From contig CAJSYZ010000011.1 in the NCBI GenBank assembly GCA_910574455.1, forward strand, positions 3,394,941-3,458,940: a stretch of 64,000 nucleotides of DNA. The letters are read 5' to 3'. Positions 12,301 through 23,417 of this stretch are shown here, one piece after another; positions within the stretch are counted from its first letter, which is position 1, and every line of letters starts with the position of its first letter. A program made the position numbers and the translations under genes. The notes below the pieces were generated by a model. That model searched no databases. It had not been told where the DNA came from and saw only the letters and a program-made list of their open reading frames with translations. This DNA comes from Trichaptum fuscoviolaceum. Lineage: Eukaryota > Basidiomycota > Agaricomycetes > Hymenochaetales > Trichaptaceae.

Positions 12301-13350
12301 AACGCCGGATTGTCCACCAAATTCCGGATCACTTCCAAAGGATCCCGATACCATACATCATATTCTTTCCTCTTCCATGACTCGGTATTGTCATTTGTCA
12401 CCTTTTGGCCATTGTCGTCTGTGTAGAAGTTACTAAAGGATTTCCAAGACACATCACCGACTTTCGTAGCATCAATGATGTTATACATTTTTTGCGCATC
12501 TCCATCGAGTAGCGTACTAGTTGAACCCAGATCCAAGTCATCGTCAGGCTCTGTCGCATCCAATTCGGAACATCCGCAAGATTTTACATTCTCCGCCGCC
12601 TGAATCAGCTGATAAGCCTTCATGATTCCCAGAAGCTTTGTTATGTTCCCAGCAGACATTTGCTCTTCCCGATAGAGAAAATCTGCGAGCTCAAAATCTG
12701 CTCGGCACGAATAGGGAAACCAGTCATTTGACGCAGATTCGTTTCGCGGAGCGGGTGAGTCTTCATATTCCAAGAAGTTCCCTTCTGCATCGCATGGAGT
12801 GGCTGCACAATGTTTGGTGTCAAAATGCTACAGTAAACCGGGAACAATTGATTTGGCGCGCACCATTCAAGTATCTGTGATACACCTTCAAGTTATCCTC
12901 GCTCTCCTCATAATCTCCAATGTCGGAATCCAAGTCTTCAGAACGGCCACTGTCACTTCCGGTGACAGAATGGGACAGAGAATCAGGTCTGTCCAAATCT
13001 TGAAGCAGCTCGTCTCGGCCTATACTGAGCATCGAGATATCCTGTGTAAGCATGGAAATATCGTAATCGTAGGAGTCAGAGCCGCTCTCAAGATGACCCT
13101 CTGATGGAAGTTCGGACGACCTCAGGAGAGCTTCAAGTTGAGGACTTGGAGCTCGTATGGGTCGAATAGGTGACGATTCATATTCATGACCACAAGCAGA
13201 AGAACTTGCCAAGAATGACGTCGGATGAGCTGAATATTCATGTCTTGCTCTTCCAGATTGACTCTTGAACGTCCTACTACAGCCGGGCAAGGTGCATCGA
13301 ATAGTTGGTGGAAAATGAAAGGGATCGTGCTTTTTCCGTGTCGCTGGCAT
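9359..13350 (-). CDS. Plavaka transposase
   Basis: Start is the ATG at 13350 (MPATRKKHD). An N-terminal C2H2 finger (C-X4-C-X12-H-X4-H, CTLPGCSRTF) is followed by an acidic Ser-rich linker. The transposase region follows: FELADFLYREEQMSA, YNIIDATKVGDVSWKSF and FDYVPFREY (about 12250-12700), then SDKTTVSVGTGNNEYYPLY (about 12040), YIADYPEQ (11665), SPDLLHQIIKG (11265), PFPGLRRFPEGRGFKQWTG (11060), AFLDFCYLVRR (10890) and SSITENKHIYAVKETWRR (10660). These match the Plavaka transposase domain, a CACTA-superfamily RNase H-like enzyme, in order and spacing. About ten short introns separate the exons, and every exon I checked is open in phase. The C-terminal exon (9359-10120) carries a Cys/His stretch (GCCTTGVNGRCRYHRDC). 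It probably cuts and moves this element in the nucleus. Confidence 0.85.
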
Positions 13351-13622
13351 CAACTTGAATGTAACCTCAGTAGTAGTACACGTTGACAATTGGGACTCAC
13401 AGCTGAGCCTCACTGGCACTGGCAGGCTGCTAGCACTGGCAGTGACTCGGACTCGGAGTGCCAGTGAACTTGAACCTGAGTTAAAATTAGTCATAGAGTA
13501 GTCACGGTAGTAGTGGGCGTAAATTTTCAACTTGTCTAAGATAGACGCCCCCGCCTCCCTGATCTTGAACTTGCACCTTCGACACATCTTATCATCATAC
13601 AAGTCTCAAAACACTGCACAAA
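13351..13622. promoter_or_regulatory. Divergent spacer of the Plavaka element with repeat words
   Basis: This separates the transposase ATG (13350) from the accessory-gene ATG (13623). It holds CCTCACTGGCACTGGCAGGCTGC (13426-13448), GCACTGGCAGTGACTCGGACTCGGAGTGCCAGTG (about 13433-13467) and several CAACTTG/CTTGAAC words. Both promoters must lie here. The repeat words are the kind bound by accessory proteins in CACTA-type elements; that role is inferred. Confidence 0.5.
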
Positions 13623-16600
13623 ATGTCAACTCAAAGACAGACAAGAGCTAAGAACAGCGAAAAGCACCCCGGAGCAGTCGTTGGACAACTCAGAACAAGA
13701 CGAACACAGGAGGAGATATTGCGGGAGAAGGAAGAAAAAGAGAAAAGGAAAGTACGGCAGGCAGAGAGGCGGGATGAGGCATTGAAGGAGAAGGAAGAGA
13801 AGGAAAAGCAGAAGGAAGAGCGGGCAGCCTTCCGCAGAGCTGCGGCCCAGCAAGTCGCGGTTGCGAAAGAGAGGAAAAAACTCGCTGCGGAGCAAAAACG
13901 GGCAGCAAAAGAACAAGAGGCAGCTGACAAGGTTCGCAAGAAGGTGACTGCAGCAGAGAACCAAGAAGCAGCGATGCTAGAGACCGTAGAGCTTGAAAAC
14001 AACTTGTCAAAGGCTCTTGAGACACGCACCCAGATGGGCTCAACAGTGCCCAAACTCACTGGCAAACGTGGACGTAGAAAGCCAAAAGGCGAAGCTAGCA
14101 GTAAGTCTTCAACTTTAGATCAGTGATGACACAGATCATTTGAACTGGCATAAACAGACTCGAAGAACGATGTTAAAGACGTATCGGGTTGTGAAGATGG
14201 ACACAACGAAGACTTGGATATTCGTGAGTAACATTGCCTATACATTTTCAGATGATCTCAAAGCTTGGAGGTTGAACACTGTGACTCACCTTAATGCGAA
14301 GCAGCGAGTATGGATGAGCCAAACAGGGAGCCTGCAAAAAAGGCTAGGAAAGAAGATTCCAAAGGTGAACTTCCATTTCGCACACGTGTGCAGACCGCAA
14401 AGATGTCCAGGTCTGCCGCCACCGTGACTCCCAGCGACGCATTCTTTCACGCTCCTGCAGGACCGAACGAGAGTCTTTCTGATGAAGAAACGGACATAAT
14501 AGACTCGCCCGCTACGTCAAGGCGGAACGACAAGACAAAACGCCCTGTCAGGGCGCTTCGCAACACAGATGATTCCACTTTCATTGGTGAAGAGGGTGGA
14601 GGTCTTGAGGTGCCAGTGGCAGGGATAGACTCAGAAAGGATCAATTTGTGAGTTTGAGGTTTGAATCTTGCATTGCGTCTGAATCAGTATCTGGTACTGT
14701 CAAGTCGATGTAATGGTGAGTGAGAAGCTTGATTTAGACTCAATTATTAAACTCATACTAGTATGATCATCATCATCCCGACTACCTACTCAGGCTACTA
14801 CTACCGTGACGCTCCCGGGCCGAGACCCAACTTCAAGTTGGAAATCCTTCACCTGCAACATTGACGCTCTTGTCTTTGCTACCACTATATTATGAGCCTT
14901 GCTGACGCAAAGCTGCACCAGACACACCGTCGAATTGCCAGATGATGAAAACTTAAGTCCCTGGGAGGATGAAGGAGAAACAATAACCCTTACAAGCTAT
15001 CATGGTGTAAAAAATAGCACAATCAGCGTGCAACAGAAGGCACATCTTGTCGATTCGGAATCAAATGTTGTGAGTTGACGGAGCATTAGAATGGCAGATG
15101 CAGTCTGAATAACTTGTTTATAGGGCGGAAGCGATCCGAAGAGGCTAACAAGGCCGGCTCAAGCTTGTGTGAGTCCGACTGATTACTGTTCGATTCATGT
15201 CAGTTGCTCCATGACCGTTTGTTCATATTCCTTCGTTATTATTTATCTGCCAACTGCCGTCTCATGAACAGGATGGAGGTAGCAGCAACGTCAACTCGAA
15301 GAAAAGGAAGTTATTGCGTGACACTCTTTCCGGGTCGCAGGTTTCAACGGTAAGCGATGTCATATCATTCTACATTTTTTCAATCTACTGAGTAATCCCT
15401 TCCCGTACTCGAGGATAAGAATAACAAGATAAATCCAGGTGGACAGGTGAGTACCAGACAGTGATCTTCATGGTACATCCTTCCTTCATTGCTTACTGAA
15501 TTGGTATTTTGATAGGATGCAAACAAGAGGACTGCTATTTCGCAGCTTAGCGCACCGGTAAGTCTATCTTATCTCAACTTCTCTCGTTCCCCCCTTATTT
15601 ATGGTTGTAAGGTGCGATCACTAGCTTTGGAACCCCGTGTACAGGTATGTGTGAGCGTCGATGCACCGTAGGCTCACTTCCGGTGCTCTCCTGTAGCAAC
15701 TATTCGTTTCCTTCTTCACTTCGAGTCGATTGCTAATGTGTGCATATGAATAGGACATCACAGTCACAAAGAACGGAAAGAGGAAGTCGCCACCAGACAC
15801 CGACTCTCAGGTTAATGTGGTAATTCTTCTACCTTCACGTGCAATGAATTCCTTCATTTCATGTTTACTTAATTTAAACCATCTCAATAGGCTAATAAGA
15901 CTGTCAAGATCAATAAGTCATTGTTGATTGACATGGACACACATGCCGGTGCCACAGTAAGTGTCAATTCTATGGTAATTGGCATTCAAGTTCGTATCTG
16001 ATCAGGCGGAAAGGACTTGAGTAAGAAGAGGAAACCCTCTGACATTCCTTATCGGCCTGAGGCCGATATGACAGTAAGTGCTTCTTTTCGAGCTGTTCAC
16101 TTGCCACGGATAACAGCTTTCTGACGTGCTGCAGCCGGAGCTTGGATCCGCTACCTCTAATCGCAAGAGGCAGTCGCTGGTGGCTGATAATGAAGTAAGT
16201 GAGAGTCGATTGATACACTCTAAATGTAGACATTCACCTTTTTTTCTTACTAATAGTCTGGTGGTCGAAAGATGTCGTTAGCACCTCGAGCACCGTCCCT
16301 TGCAATGACGAGAGCATCCTGCACCCCCGGACCCGAAGTGTTAGTGACTGGGGCTTATCAAGGTCATCGCAAAGTCTCTCGGACTACTAGCTCAGTTTGT
16401 CGAATCAAATTCATTTCTATGACATATTTTGCTGATTTACTTATATGCAGACATCAGTGGGACTTGAGGACAAGGATCAAAATGAAGGAAGGGAAGGATC
16501 TCGCGTGCCAGGCAGGAAAAGGGCGACGAACCAGTGTCTCCCTCCCGGTACTCAGGCAGGATGGACTCATATTCTATTACCTTCACTATTTCGCGCAGTT

Positions 16601-17956
16601 GGAAAGTCCGTCACACCATGGCAAACTCCGGACAATAAGCTCATCAGCTCACTGTGGGGGAAAGTGTTTGATTCTGTGGAATTCAGTTACGAAACTCAGT
16701 TCGCCGATATCTGTTCTCTAGTTGAGTCAATCTAACTTATCTCCAAGTCACCTTTACCAAATTGAGATGCGATCCTTGTATTTCAGGTGGCCCAGAGATG
16801 CTCTGATAGCTGGCGCAAGAAACTTTTTGAGAAAGCTGAGCAATCAGTTGCAAGTTTTATCAGCGGCAAACAATCAAAATCAATGCGAAACGAAGCAATT
16901 GTGAAGACGTTGCAGTCGCTAGTTGACAAGAAGAAAGCCGAACCGTTTCTATGGGAAAGCTGGTATAGTATGGAGAGGGTAAGTAAAAGAGTATTTATTG
17001 TCGCATTTTGTGTCCATGCATTGACCCTAAATGTACAGAAGCAAGGACTGTTCTGCTCTGACCTTGTGGTCTCAGTGTTGTCCGTACACATTGTCTTGGC
17101 CATGGGTCGGCATAAAATACTGGACAGAAACACCATAGGAAAGCCTATCGGTGCCCTCGCCCTTGCGGCAACAGCGGTATCTACTTTTTTCAGCACTTAT
17201 ATTGTCCTTATTCGCTGATCTTCCCATGGATAGGTCAAGGTTGCCATTGATAAACAGGTGGCTCGGTTGCAAAATATCAAAGAAGAACTTGGCGGCGCTG
17301 AGTGGTATTTCACTAGCGCTCTGTGGCAACCTCATACGGACGACTATGTTAACTTGTTGTCAAATCCCTCTTTCTTCACTGAATCAAACTGGGAAAAGGT
17401 TCGATCCCGCCTCCTAGCTTACGATGCCAGTACAGATATCGATACGAGAAAGAACACCGAACTTGTTGGATCGGGTATCACTGGCAGGGACTTCTCCTTG
17501 TATTTTGACGTTATAGATGCAGATTCGACCTGCGAAAAAGCGTATGACGAAGACGCTGATAATTGGGAAGACGGAACCGACGGAACCGACGATAAGGGTG
17601 AAGAGCGTGAGGTGGCTGAGTATAGAGGCGAGGTGGAAGGTGATGCAGAGGACGAGCATGCTAATGCTGAGGGTGACGACAACCTGAGTGAGAGCGGGGA
17701 CGAGGGAGTTGACAAGATTGAGTGCAAGGGCGATGATGACGGCGAGGGCGATGACGACGGCGAGGGCGATGACGACGGCGAGGGCGATGACGACGGCGAG
17801 GGCGAGGACGACGGCGAGGACGACGGCGAGGGCGAGGGCGAGGACGACGGCAAGGGCGAGGGCAAGGACAAGGACAAGGATTTAGGTGGAGATGGTGATC
17901 ATGAGGAGGACAACGCTTCAAAATGGGATTCGGCTACGGACTGCGTAGACTTCTAA
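13623..17956 (+). CDS. 18-exon accessory gene of the Plavaka element (DUF6532-like, tentative)
   Basis: Exons, all phase-consistent: 13623-14100, 14158-14223, 14305-14647, 14913-15069, 15124-15168, 15272-15349, 15414-15446, 15516-15557, 15612-15644, 15754-15810 (or 15819), 15891-15956, 16014-16073, 16135-16194, 16257-16343, 16451-16720, 16787-16978, 17039-17176 and 17234-17956, about 975 residues. The first exon is a highly charged coiled coil (EEKEKRKVRQAERRDE). Exons 5-13 are 33-78 nt, all phase 0, several with a basic core (SKKRKLL, GKRKSP, SKKRKP, NRKRQS). Exons 15-18 form the folded part (FRAVGKSVTPW, GLFCSDLVVSVLSVHIV, GALALAATAVKVAIDK), which resembles DUF6532 proteins found with fungal transposons; I hold this loosely. 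The tail is very acidic (DDDGEG repeats). It is likely a nuclear DNA- or protein-binding accessory factor for transposition. Confidence 0.7.
17730..17880 (+). repeat. Minisatellite coding for an acidic tail
   Basis: An 18 bp unit (GATGACGACGGCGAGGGC) is repeated about four times, then decays into GGCGAGGAC variants. It encodes GDDDGE repeats in the last exon of the accessory gene. Such tracts gain and lose units easily. Confidence 0.85.
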
Positions 17957-18862
17957 GGGCAAATCAATCACTAGTGAGCCTCTTCTTTTCGTTTCTGTCC
18001 GTGCGCTCAACATTATATTACCATCGACTCGCAGAGCAGTCTTCAATTCTGCATGTTCTTTGGCGTAGCGGTAGAAACAAAGGCACGGCAGCGAAATGTG
18101 GCCTGCCACTGCCCGTCACGGAAGAGGTTCAGGATAATGTCGTGGCGGATCCCATGATAGCGACTGCTATGCTTAGTCTTGCGTAAATGACTGATGTACT
18201 TGAACGCTGAGGCACTGATAGCTACATAATGTTGTCTTATATATTTCTGATGCAATGAAATACTTGGATCGTTCTTATGCACTTAGACTCTTGAGCACTG
18301 CAATTTGTCTTACAACACTTGTCTACTGCTGTAATTAAAGGATGATACACTGGAGCACTGGGATGCAGAATGCCTGAAACACTTAGAGCACTGATTCAGC
18401 CATCTTTCCTTATTTAAGCCAGCCCGCACTTATTTCAGCCAACTTGTCCTGAATAATGGGAGGACATGCATGAATAAGTAAAGCTTGCCTTATTTAAGAC
18501 TTCAGTCTCTCAGGACGTTTAAGTAACACTTAAGTCACTTTCAGCAGAAAGTAGTTTCCCTGATGACTGGCACTCAGGCTGCCAGTGGCACCGTGATTGG
18601 CACTGGCGATTTAATCTACAGTACCTCAGTCTACAGCATCTAGCAAATTGAACAAAAAACGCAATTATGTGCAAACATACATAATTCTAGGTGACTTATT
18701 GACTAGCTTTTGGCGGCGTTTGTGCTCAACCTAGCATCAATTCGGTAAAGTCTTGCAACAATCTTTCAACAATTTGTCCCTGATCGTTTTATCGGCCCAC
18801 CTGTTACTACTGAAAAGAGTAGTTTTTTTGTGCTCAGCACGAGTTGACGAGCAACCGCAACC
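17957..18862. other. Spacer: transposon right flank and P450 upstream region
   Basis: No gene is supported. Near 18355-18530 there is a run of related words (GAGCACTG, CTTATTTCAGCC, CTTATTTAAG). The transposon-type block GGCACTCAGGCTGCCAGTGGC and GGCACTGGCG lies at 18569-18607. The last 200 bases should hold the P450 promoter. Confidence 0.4.
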
Positions 18863-20437
18863 ATGAACTCGTTGAACAACGACGGATTATCTGTTCTCTT
18901 ATCTCCTCTATTGCTTATTCCGACATTGTCTATAGTGGCTGTCGCGTATACCGTCCGCAGATTCTCGACGCGGATATCACCTACTATCCCTTATGTTGGA
19001 GAGGGATCTTTATCTTCCCGGCTGCAAGCTCCGGTAGAATACAGCAAGGACCCGGTCAATTTTCTTAACAAGGCGCGAAACAAATTGGGCGATGTTTTCT
19101 GTGTTGATCTCTTTGCGGTGAAGATCGTTTACTTGCTGGGAGTGGAAGGAAACAGAGACATCTTACGCGCTTCAGAAGATGAGATTAGTTTCTGGGAGAA
19201 TGCTAGGTGGGCCTTTGGCCCTGTTATGGATTGGAGTGAGTCTACTTCAATATCGGTCTATTCTGTCAGCTATCCTCATGTTTTCATATCGACAGTCATG
19301 GATTTCCCGGGATGGATGTCTGCAAGTGTAAAAGTCCTGAGGGGTAGCCTGCAACGACTGGATCGTACGGCTAGTGGATCGCCTATTTGTGTCAAGATAA
19401 CACAAGATTTTTTCAACAAAAGCTCTGATGAGGATTCAATTCCGTTATTCAAAAGCATATCTCATCTTGTCCTCTCGTATCTTCTTGTTCTCATAATGGG
19501 AGAAGAGTTCTACAGACGTCACGGAGAAGAGTTAATTCCTCTTCTCTCCCGGTTCGAGCGCGAACTCCAAAGTCCTGTCTTACGAATAACACCTGGGGCA
19601 TTTTGGAAACTGACAACACCGGGGAAGTTCCTCTTCGATGTCACCGAACGTTTCGACGAGTTGACTCTGGCGGAGCTCAAGAGAATAAGGGAAAATCCGG
19701 ACCATCATATCGACCGTGATGACTACTTTTACTCCCTCATCTCCCAACTAGGCGACCAATTTGCGCCCGTTTACGGAAGGCACACTTTAGGCGTCGTATT
19801 TGGTGGCCACGCTAACGTTGCAATGTCTCTACCATGGCTATTCTTGCATGCAAGACGCGTTCCTGGTGCTCTCGAGCGTATCCGAGCGGAAGCTATCCTC
19901 CCATCAAATGAGCGAAGGCCGTACATTGACGCATGCTTTCGAGAGACTGGCCGTCTCTACACTAACGTGGCTATGATGCGCATGATGAAGAAGACTGCCA
20001 GCGTACGCGGTCATGTGATCCCCAAAGGGACGTTGGTCGCTTGTTCACCAGCAGCCACGCAGCGTGCGGACGCCAATGAAGTTGGTGGCATTGGCTGCAC
20101 ATTCACGAACGCCCAACACTGGGACCCGGAACGCTTCCTTGCAGATCCAAGCGCATACGCAAAATGGTCACAACATGCGGAGCTCGTTCACTTTGGACTC
20201 GGTTTACATGCTTGTCCTGGGGAGCGATTGGCAAAGACGATGATCTATGACTTCCTATTGAAGGTCTGGATGGAAGATTACGAGCTGGAGGTAGTCTCTG
20301 GCCTGGAAGAAGACGTGAAGGGCATTGATGGTGTTGGTGCGGAGGGAGCGTGGACGGAGGAAAATATGGGAACACCGTCCATTAGGGGTTCGGACATTGG
20401 CGTCAAGGTTCGGAGACGGTCGCCTCCCTCCTTTTAG
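18863..20437 (+). CDS. Cytochrome P450 monooxygenase
   Basis: The protein is about 500 residues, usual for a microsomal P450. An N-terminal hydrophobic anchor (LLSPLLLIPTLSIVAVAY) precedes the catalytic domain. The I-helix region is GVVFGGHANVAMS, the K-helix ExxR is in CFRETGRLY, the region before the heme loop reads WDPERF, and the cysteine loop is FGLGLHACPGER. The GGHANVAMS form of the I-helix lacks the usual acid-Thr pair, having Asn-Val-Ala-Met-Ser instead, as in CYP51/CYP7-like P450s. One intron, 19236-19295 (GTGAGT...GACAG), is exactly 60 nt, so the frame stays open if it is retained; splicing joins MDW to IMDFPGW. It sits upstream of an NmrA-like and a PhzF-like gene and may share a pathway with them. 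The substrate is unknown. Confidence 0.9.
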   Translation: MNSLNNDGLSVLLSPLLLIPTLSIVAVAYTVRRFSTRISPTIPYVGEGSLSSRLQAPVEYSKDPVNFLNKARNKLGDVFCVDLFAVKIVYLLGVEGNRDILRASEDEISFWENARWAFGPVMDWSESTSISVYSVSYPHVFISTVMDFPGWMSASVKVLRGSLQRLDRTASGSPICVKITQDFFNKSSDEDSIPLFKSISHLVLSYLLVLIMGEEFYRRHGEELIPLLSRFERELQSPVLRITPGAFWKLTTPGKFLFDVTERFDELTLAELKRIRENPDHHIDRDDYFYSLISQLGDQFAPVYGRHTLGVVFGGHANVAMSLPWLFLHARRVPGALERIRAEAILPSNERRPYIDACFRETGRLYTNVAMMRMMKKTASVRGHVIPKGTLVACSPAATQRADANEVGGIGCTFTNAQHWDPERFLADPSAYAKWSQHAELVHFGLGLHACPGERLAKTMIYDFLLKVWMEDYELEVVSGLEEDVKGIDGVGAEGAWTEENMGTPSIRGSDIGVKVRRRSPPSF

Positions 20438-21041
20438 AATTATGGCGATGTGATGTGCTTTGCACTTTGGATACTGGATAACATCGCAAGAATCGCCTAT
20501 TCTACGGGCGGGCCCAAGAAGAGAATGGCAAATCAGGCTTGCGAAATCGGTGTGTCTTCGATAAGTGCGTTTATCGTCCATTGTATTCGGCCAACCATCG
20601 GACAACTTTGGAACCAATGAGTCAGGTTCGTATAGACCGGATCTCCAGCTGGCTATACTTCATGTGCTTGGGTCAAATCTTGTTATGGGGATGTATGGTA
20701 AAGTTATGCATTCTGGGAAATGACTTCGTTTTCACCGCTTCGACTCGTTTGGTCTCGAACTCGATACTTTGGCGATTCATTAGTCTCGCCAACCGCTGGA
20801 TGTAGTAAGCTGAACAAGGCTCGGCGTCCACAGTCTTCTTGCCCGAAGCTTATTTGAGTCAGCGAACTGCGGGATTGCTCACCAAGGATTTCCGGGGCCG
20901 GTAATTTGAGTGTTATTGATCCTCTTCAAGTCTACAAGCCTTTCCATATACGTCAGAAAGATTTTCTGGCGACTCCTATAAATTCTTAGTAAGAAATGGA
21001 TATTCAAGTCACATCCCATATCTTATGTTGCTACCCTCAAC
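20438..21041. other. Spacer between P450 and NmrA-like gene
   Basis: No gene is supported. It holds the P450 3' end and the upstream region of the NmrA-like gene, with TATAAATTC at about 20977, some 65 bases before the ATG, as a possible TATA element. Confidence 0.4.
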
Positions 21042-22354
21042 ATGTCGAACAAGAAACTGATTCTAGTCATCGGAGCGACCGGAGCTCAGGGAATAGCTGT
21101 CATTGATGCTTTACTGGCCTCTAGTGCAGACGGCACACCCTCCCCATACTCCGTCCGTGCGTTGACCCGCAACCTGAACTCCAAACAAGCTATCGAACTC
21201 GGCCAGAAAGGCGTCGAATGTGCAAAAGGTTAGCGAGTTCCTTCTTACCCCCCCCCCCCTACACACACACACAAAAAACGCTTATGATGCAAGAAACACA
21301 TAGGCTCCTTTGAAGATTTCCCTGCAGTTCTCGAAGCGCTTAAGGGCGTATACGGAGCTTGGATTAATACCGATGGCTTCACGGTCGGTGAAATGCGCGA
21401 GATCTATGCGGGAATCCGTATCTTCGAACTTGCCAAGCAGATTGGCACCGTTCGCCACTACGTGTGGAGTAACCTGGACTATAGTACGGAGGTCAGGAAG
21501 GTCTTTCTTATTGGGAATGATTTAGACTGAGACCGGTCTTTCGCGCCGTCGATAGTTAGGCAATTACAGTCCGACGTACAAGGTTGAGCATCACGACGGC
21601 AAAGCTCGCGTCGGACAATGGATGGAAGCTCAGATTTCCGACACGAGTGAAGATGGCATGACCTGGAGCTGCGTCTCGACTGGACCGTACATGGAAATGC
21701 TGAACATGGTGAGCTATTTAATTCGATTATCGCTGCTTACACTGAACAGAATGCCAGCCGATGTTCGGCCCACTCCGTAAGCGTGAGGACGGTACCTACG
21801 TGTTTGCTACTCCTATCGGTGACGGTCATGTTCCTATGATTTCGGTTCAAGACATAGGCTATTTCGCCCGATACTCATTCGATCACCGCAAGGAAGTCTC
21901 CGGCAAAGATCTGAAAGTTGCGAGTCAACTTGTTACTTGGGATGGTCCCGATGGACTTGTGGATACGTTCAGGCGCGTCACCGGAAAGAAGGCAATCTTC
22001 AAGCACCAAACAATTGAGGAATGGATGAATAACTTTCGTGGTACAGACAAACCTGTTGGTCAAGATACAGGAAAGGGCAGTACGACTTGGAAGGCAAACT
22101 TCACGTAGGTGTCTAAGACCTCCGGGGACACTCTAGTATCTCATGCTTTTTTTCATAGGGCATGGTGGAGTCAATGGAGAGACGATATCATCAAGCGAGA
22201 TATAGCTTGGATTCGGAAAGTCCACCCGAATGGTTATACCCTTGAGTCTTGGATGCGTGAAAATAACTACACGGGCGATCATACGCTTGTTCTGAAGATG
22301 CAGGAAATCCCGGACACAATCTGCCTGAACGATGACGTCGTCGATAAACTGTAG
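21042..22354 (+). CDS. NmrA-like NAD(P)-binding (atypical short-chain dehydrogenase) protein
   Basis: Five exons keep phase: 21042-21228, 21304-21491, 21556-21708, 21758-22104 and 22159-22354, about 356 residues. The N-terminus has the Rossmann motif LVIGATGAQG. YSVRALTRN follows, where a basic residue after strand 2 suggests NADP(H). Further family marks are GVYGAWINTDG, VWSNLDYS, WSCVSTGPYMEML and VPMISVQDIGYFA. NmrA-like proteins are redox sensors or reductases; the original NmrA binds GATA factor AreA without catalysis. The usual Tyr-X3-Lys of classical SDRs is not evident. Intron 1 carries a C run and a CA microsatellite (21249-21273). It lies between the P450 and the PhzF-like gene. Confidence 0.88.
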
Positions 22355-22447
22355 GATGCAGAGATCGCTGTTCCATCATGCTCGTTAAATAAATATATGT
22401 GCACAACAGATTCCAAGCCAGTAGTGATTTTATTTTTTCCATAATCC

Positions 22448-23417
22448 TTACAAGAAAATCACTCCCTTCATAGAGACGACAGCTTCTCCGGTTAGCTTGC
22501 AAGTGCCCCTCAATTCATCCCATTGAGCCTCTATATAACCACCTCGTTCGCTGACCTGATGGGCAAGCATCCGTGCACCAGCCTCCACACTTGACTTCTG
22601 GTGCCAGTAAGGCGCAAGCATGCCATGAGCGGAGCCGCAGACGGGATCTTCATCAGCTCCGAAAGCTGGTCCGAAGACTCGGGAAACGAATGTGACGCCT
22701 GGTTCTTGTGTTACTGAAGTGAACATGAAGGCACAGTGCTCAGGAGCGAGCTCAAGCTACTCGTGATATCAGCATGGATCCGTGCAATGATGGGAATAAA
22801 GAAGCCGACGACCAGAGACTTACGAATGGACTTGCATCGACGGTGGCCGAGGATAGATCGAAAGCCTCGTCGATTTCCACCAAAACATACTTTCCAAACG
22901 AGATGCCGTTGCCCTTACCCACAAAGAGGATTTTCGGACCATGCTCACCCATCGCTTTTCTTGTTACTTCCCTTACCCTCGTCTCCAAGGTTTCATCGGC
23001 CTTTTGCGTCTCTCCGGCCGGAAGCTCCAGTTGAATTCGGCCTCCCGGTGAGACCTGAGCTGTTAGAACTCCGGATATAGTATCAAAGCAAATGGTTCTA
23101 ACATTCGGTGGGACGATTTCGGTCATTTTTGAGAGTACATAGGTGGCTGCAATCGTTGCATGTCCGCAGAGAGCAAATTCCATGTTCGGGGTGAACCACC
23201 TGAGGCCAAATGATTTTCGGGTCGGGTCCGTCCCTTCGATTTCTTTCCTGCATTTCACAAACGCAGTCTCAGATAGGTTGAACTCTCGTGCGATCAATTG
23301 CAATGTTCGATCGTCGATGTTTGTCTGTTCGTCAAGGACTATGACTGCGGCAGGATTCCCTCGGAAGATTTCATTCGTGAATGCGTCGACCACCGCGTAA
23401 TTAAGGCTTTCCGGCAT
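22448..23417 (-). CDS. PhzF-family isomerase/epimerase-like protein
   Basis: Two exons: 22824-23417 and 22448-22756, with a 67 nt intron between them (GTAAGT...GAGTAG). The start is the ATG at 23417. Family marks are DAFTNEIFRGNPAAV, AREFNLSETAFV (the conserved catalytic Glu is in LSETAF), RWFTPNMEFALCGHAT and the C-terminal FGADEDPVCGSAH. Length (about 300 residues) is normal for the two-lobed PhzF fold. Members catalyse isomerisations of small acids; the fungal substrate is unknown. It is convergent with the NmrA-like gene, with 93 bases between the two stop codons. Confidence 0.92.

Larger units (their letters stand above)
9218..18590. mobile_element. Plavaka-family DNA transposon (limits approximate)
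   Basis: A Plavaka transposase (minus) and a divergent accessory gene (plus) are enclosed by blocks of CACTGGCA/CTCAGGC-type repeats at 9218-9250 and about 18565-18612 (GGCACTCAGGCTGCCAGTGGC). Plavaka elements are CACTA-related cut-and-paste transposons abundant in mushroom genomes. I could not find a long perfect terminal inverted repeat or a clear target duplication, so both ends are estimates. Open transposase exons suggest the element is young. Confidence 0.65.

Noticed and set aside
13626..14065. Cys/Ser/Phe-rich minus-strand frames opposite the accessory gene
   Set aside because: They are complements of a Glu/Lys-rich coiled coil, which always gives Leu/Phe/Ser-rich shadows.
17419..17921. 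Ser/Pro-rich and Arg/Pro-rich minus-strand frames, and a plus-strand Ala/Arg/Thr repeat frame
   Set aside because: All are other readings of the acidic minisatellite; the main frame is fixed by exon phase.
9197..18612. A precise terminal inverted repeat for the Plavaka element
   Set aside because: The two flank blocks share words but do not align as one clean inverted repeat, and no target duplication was found.
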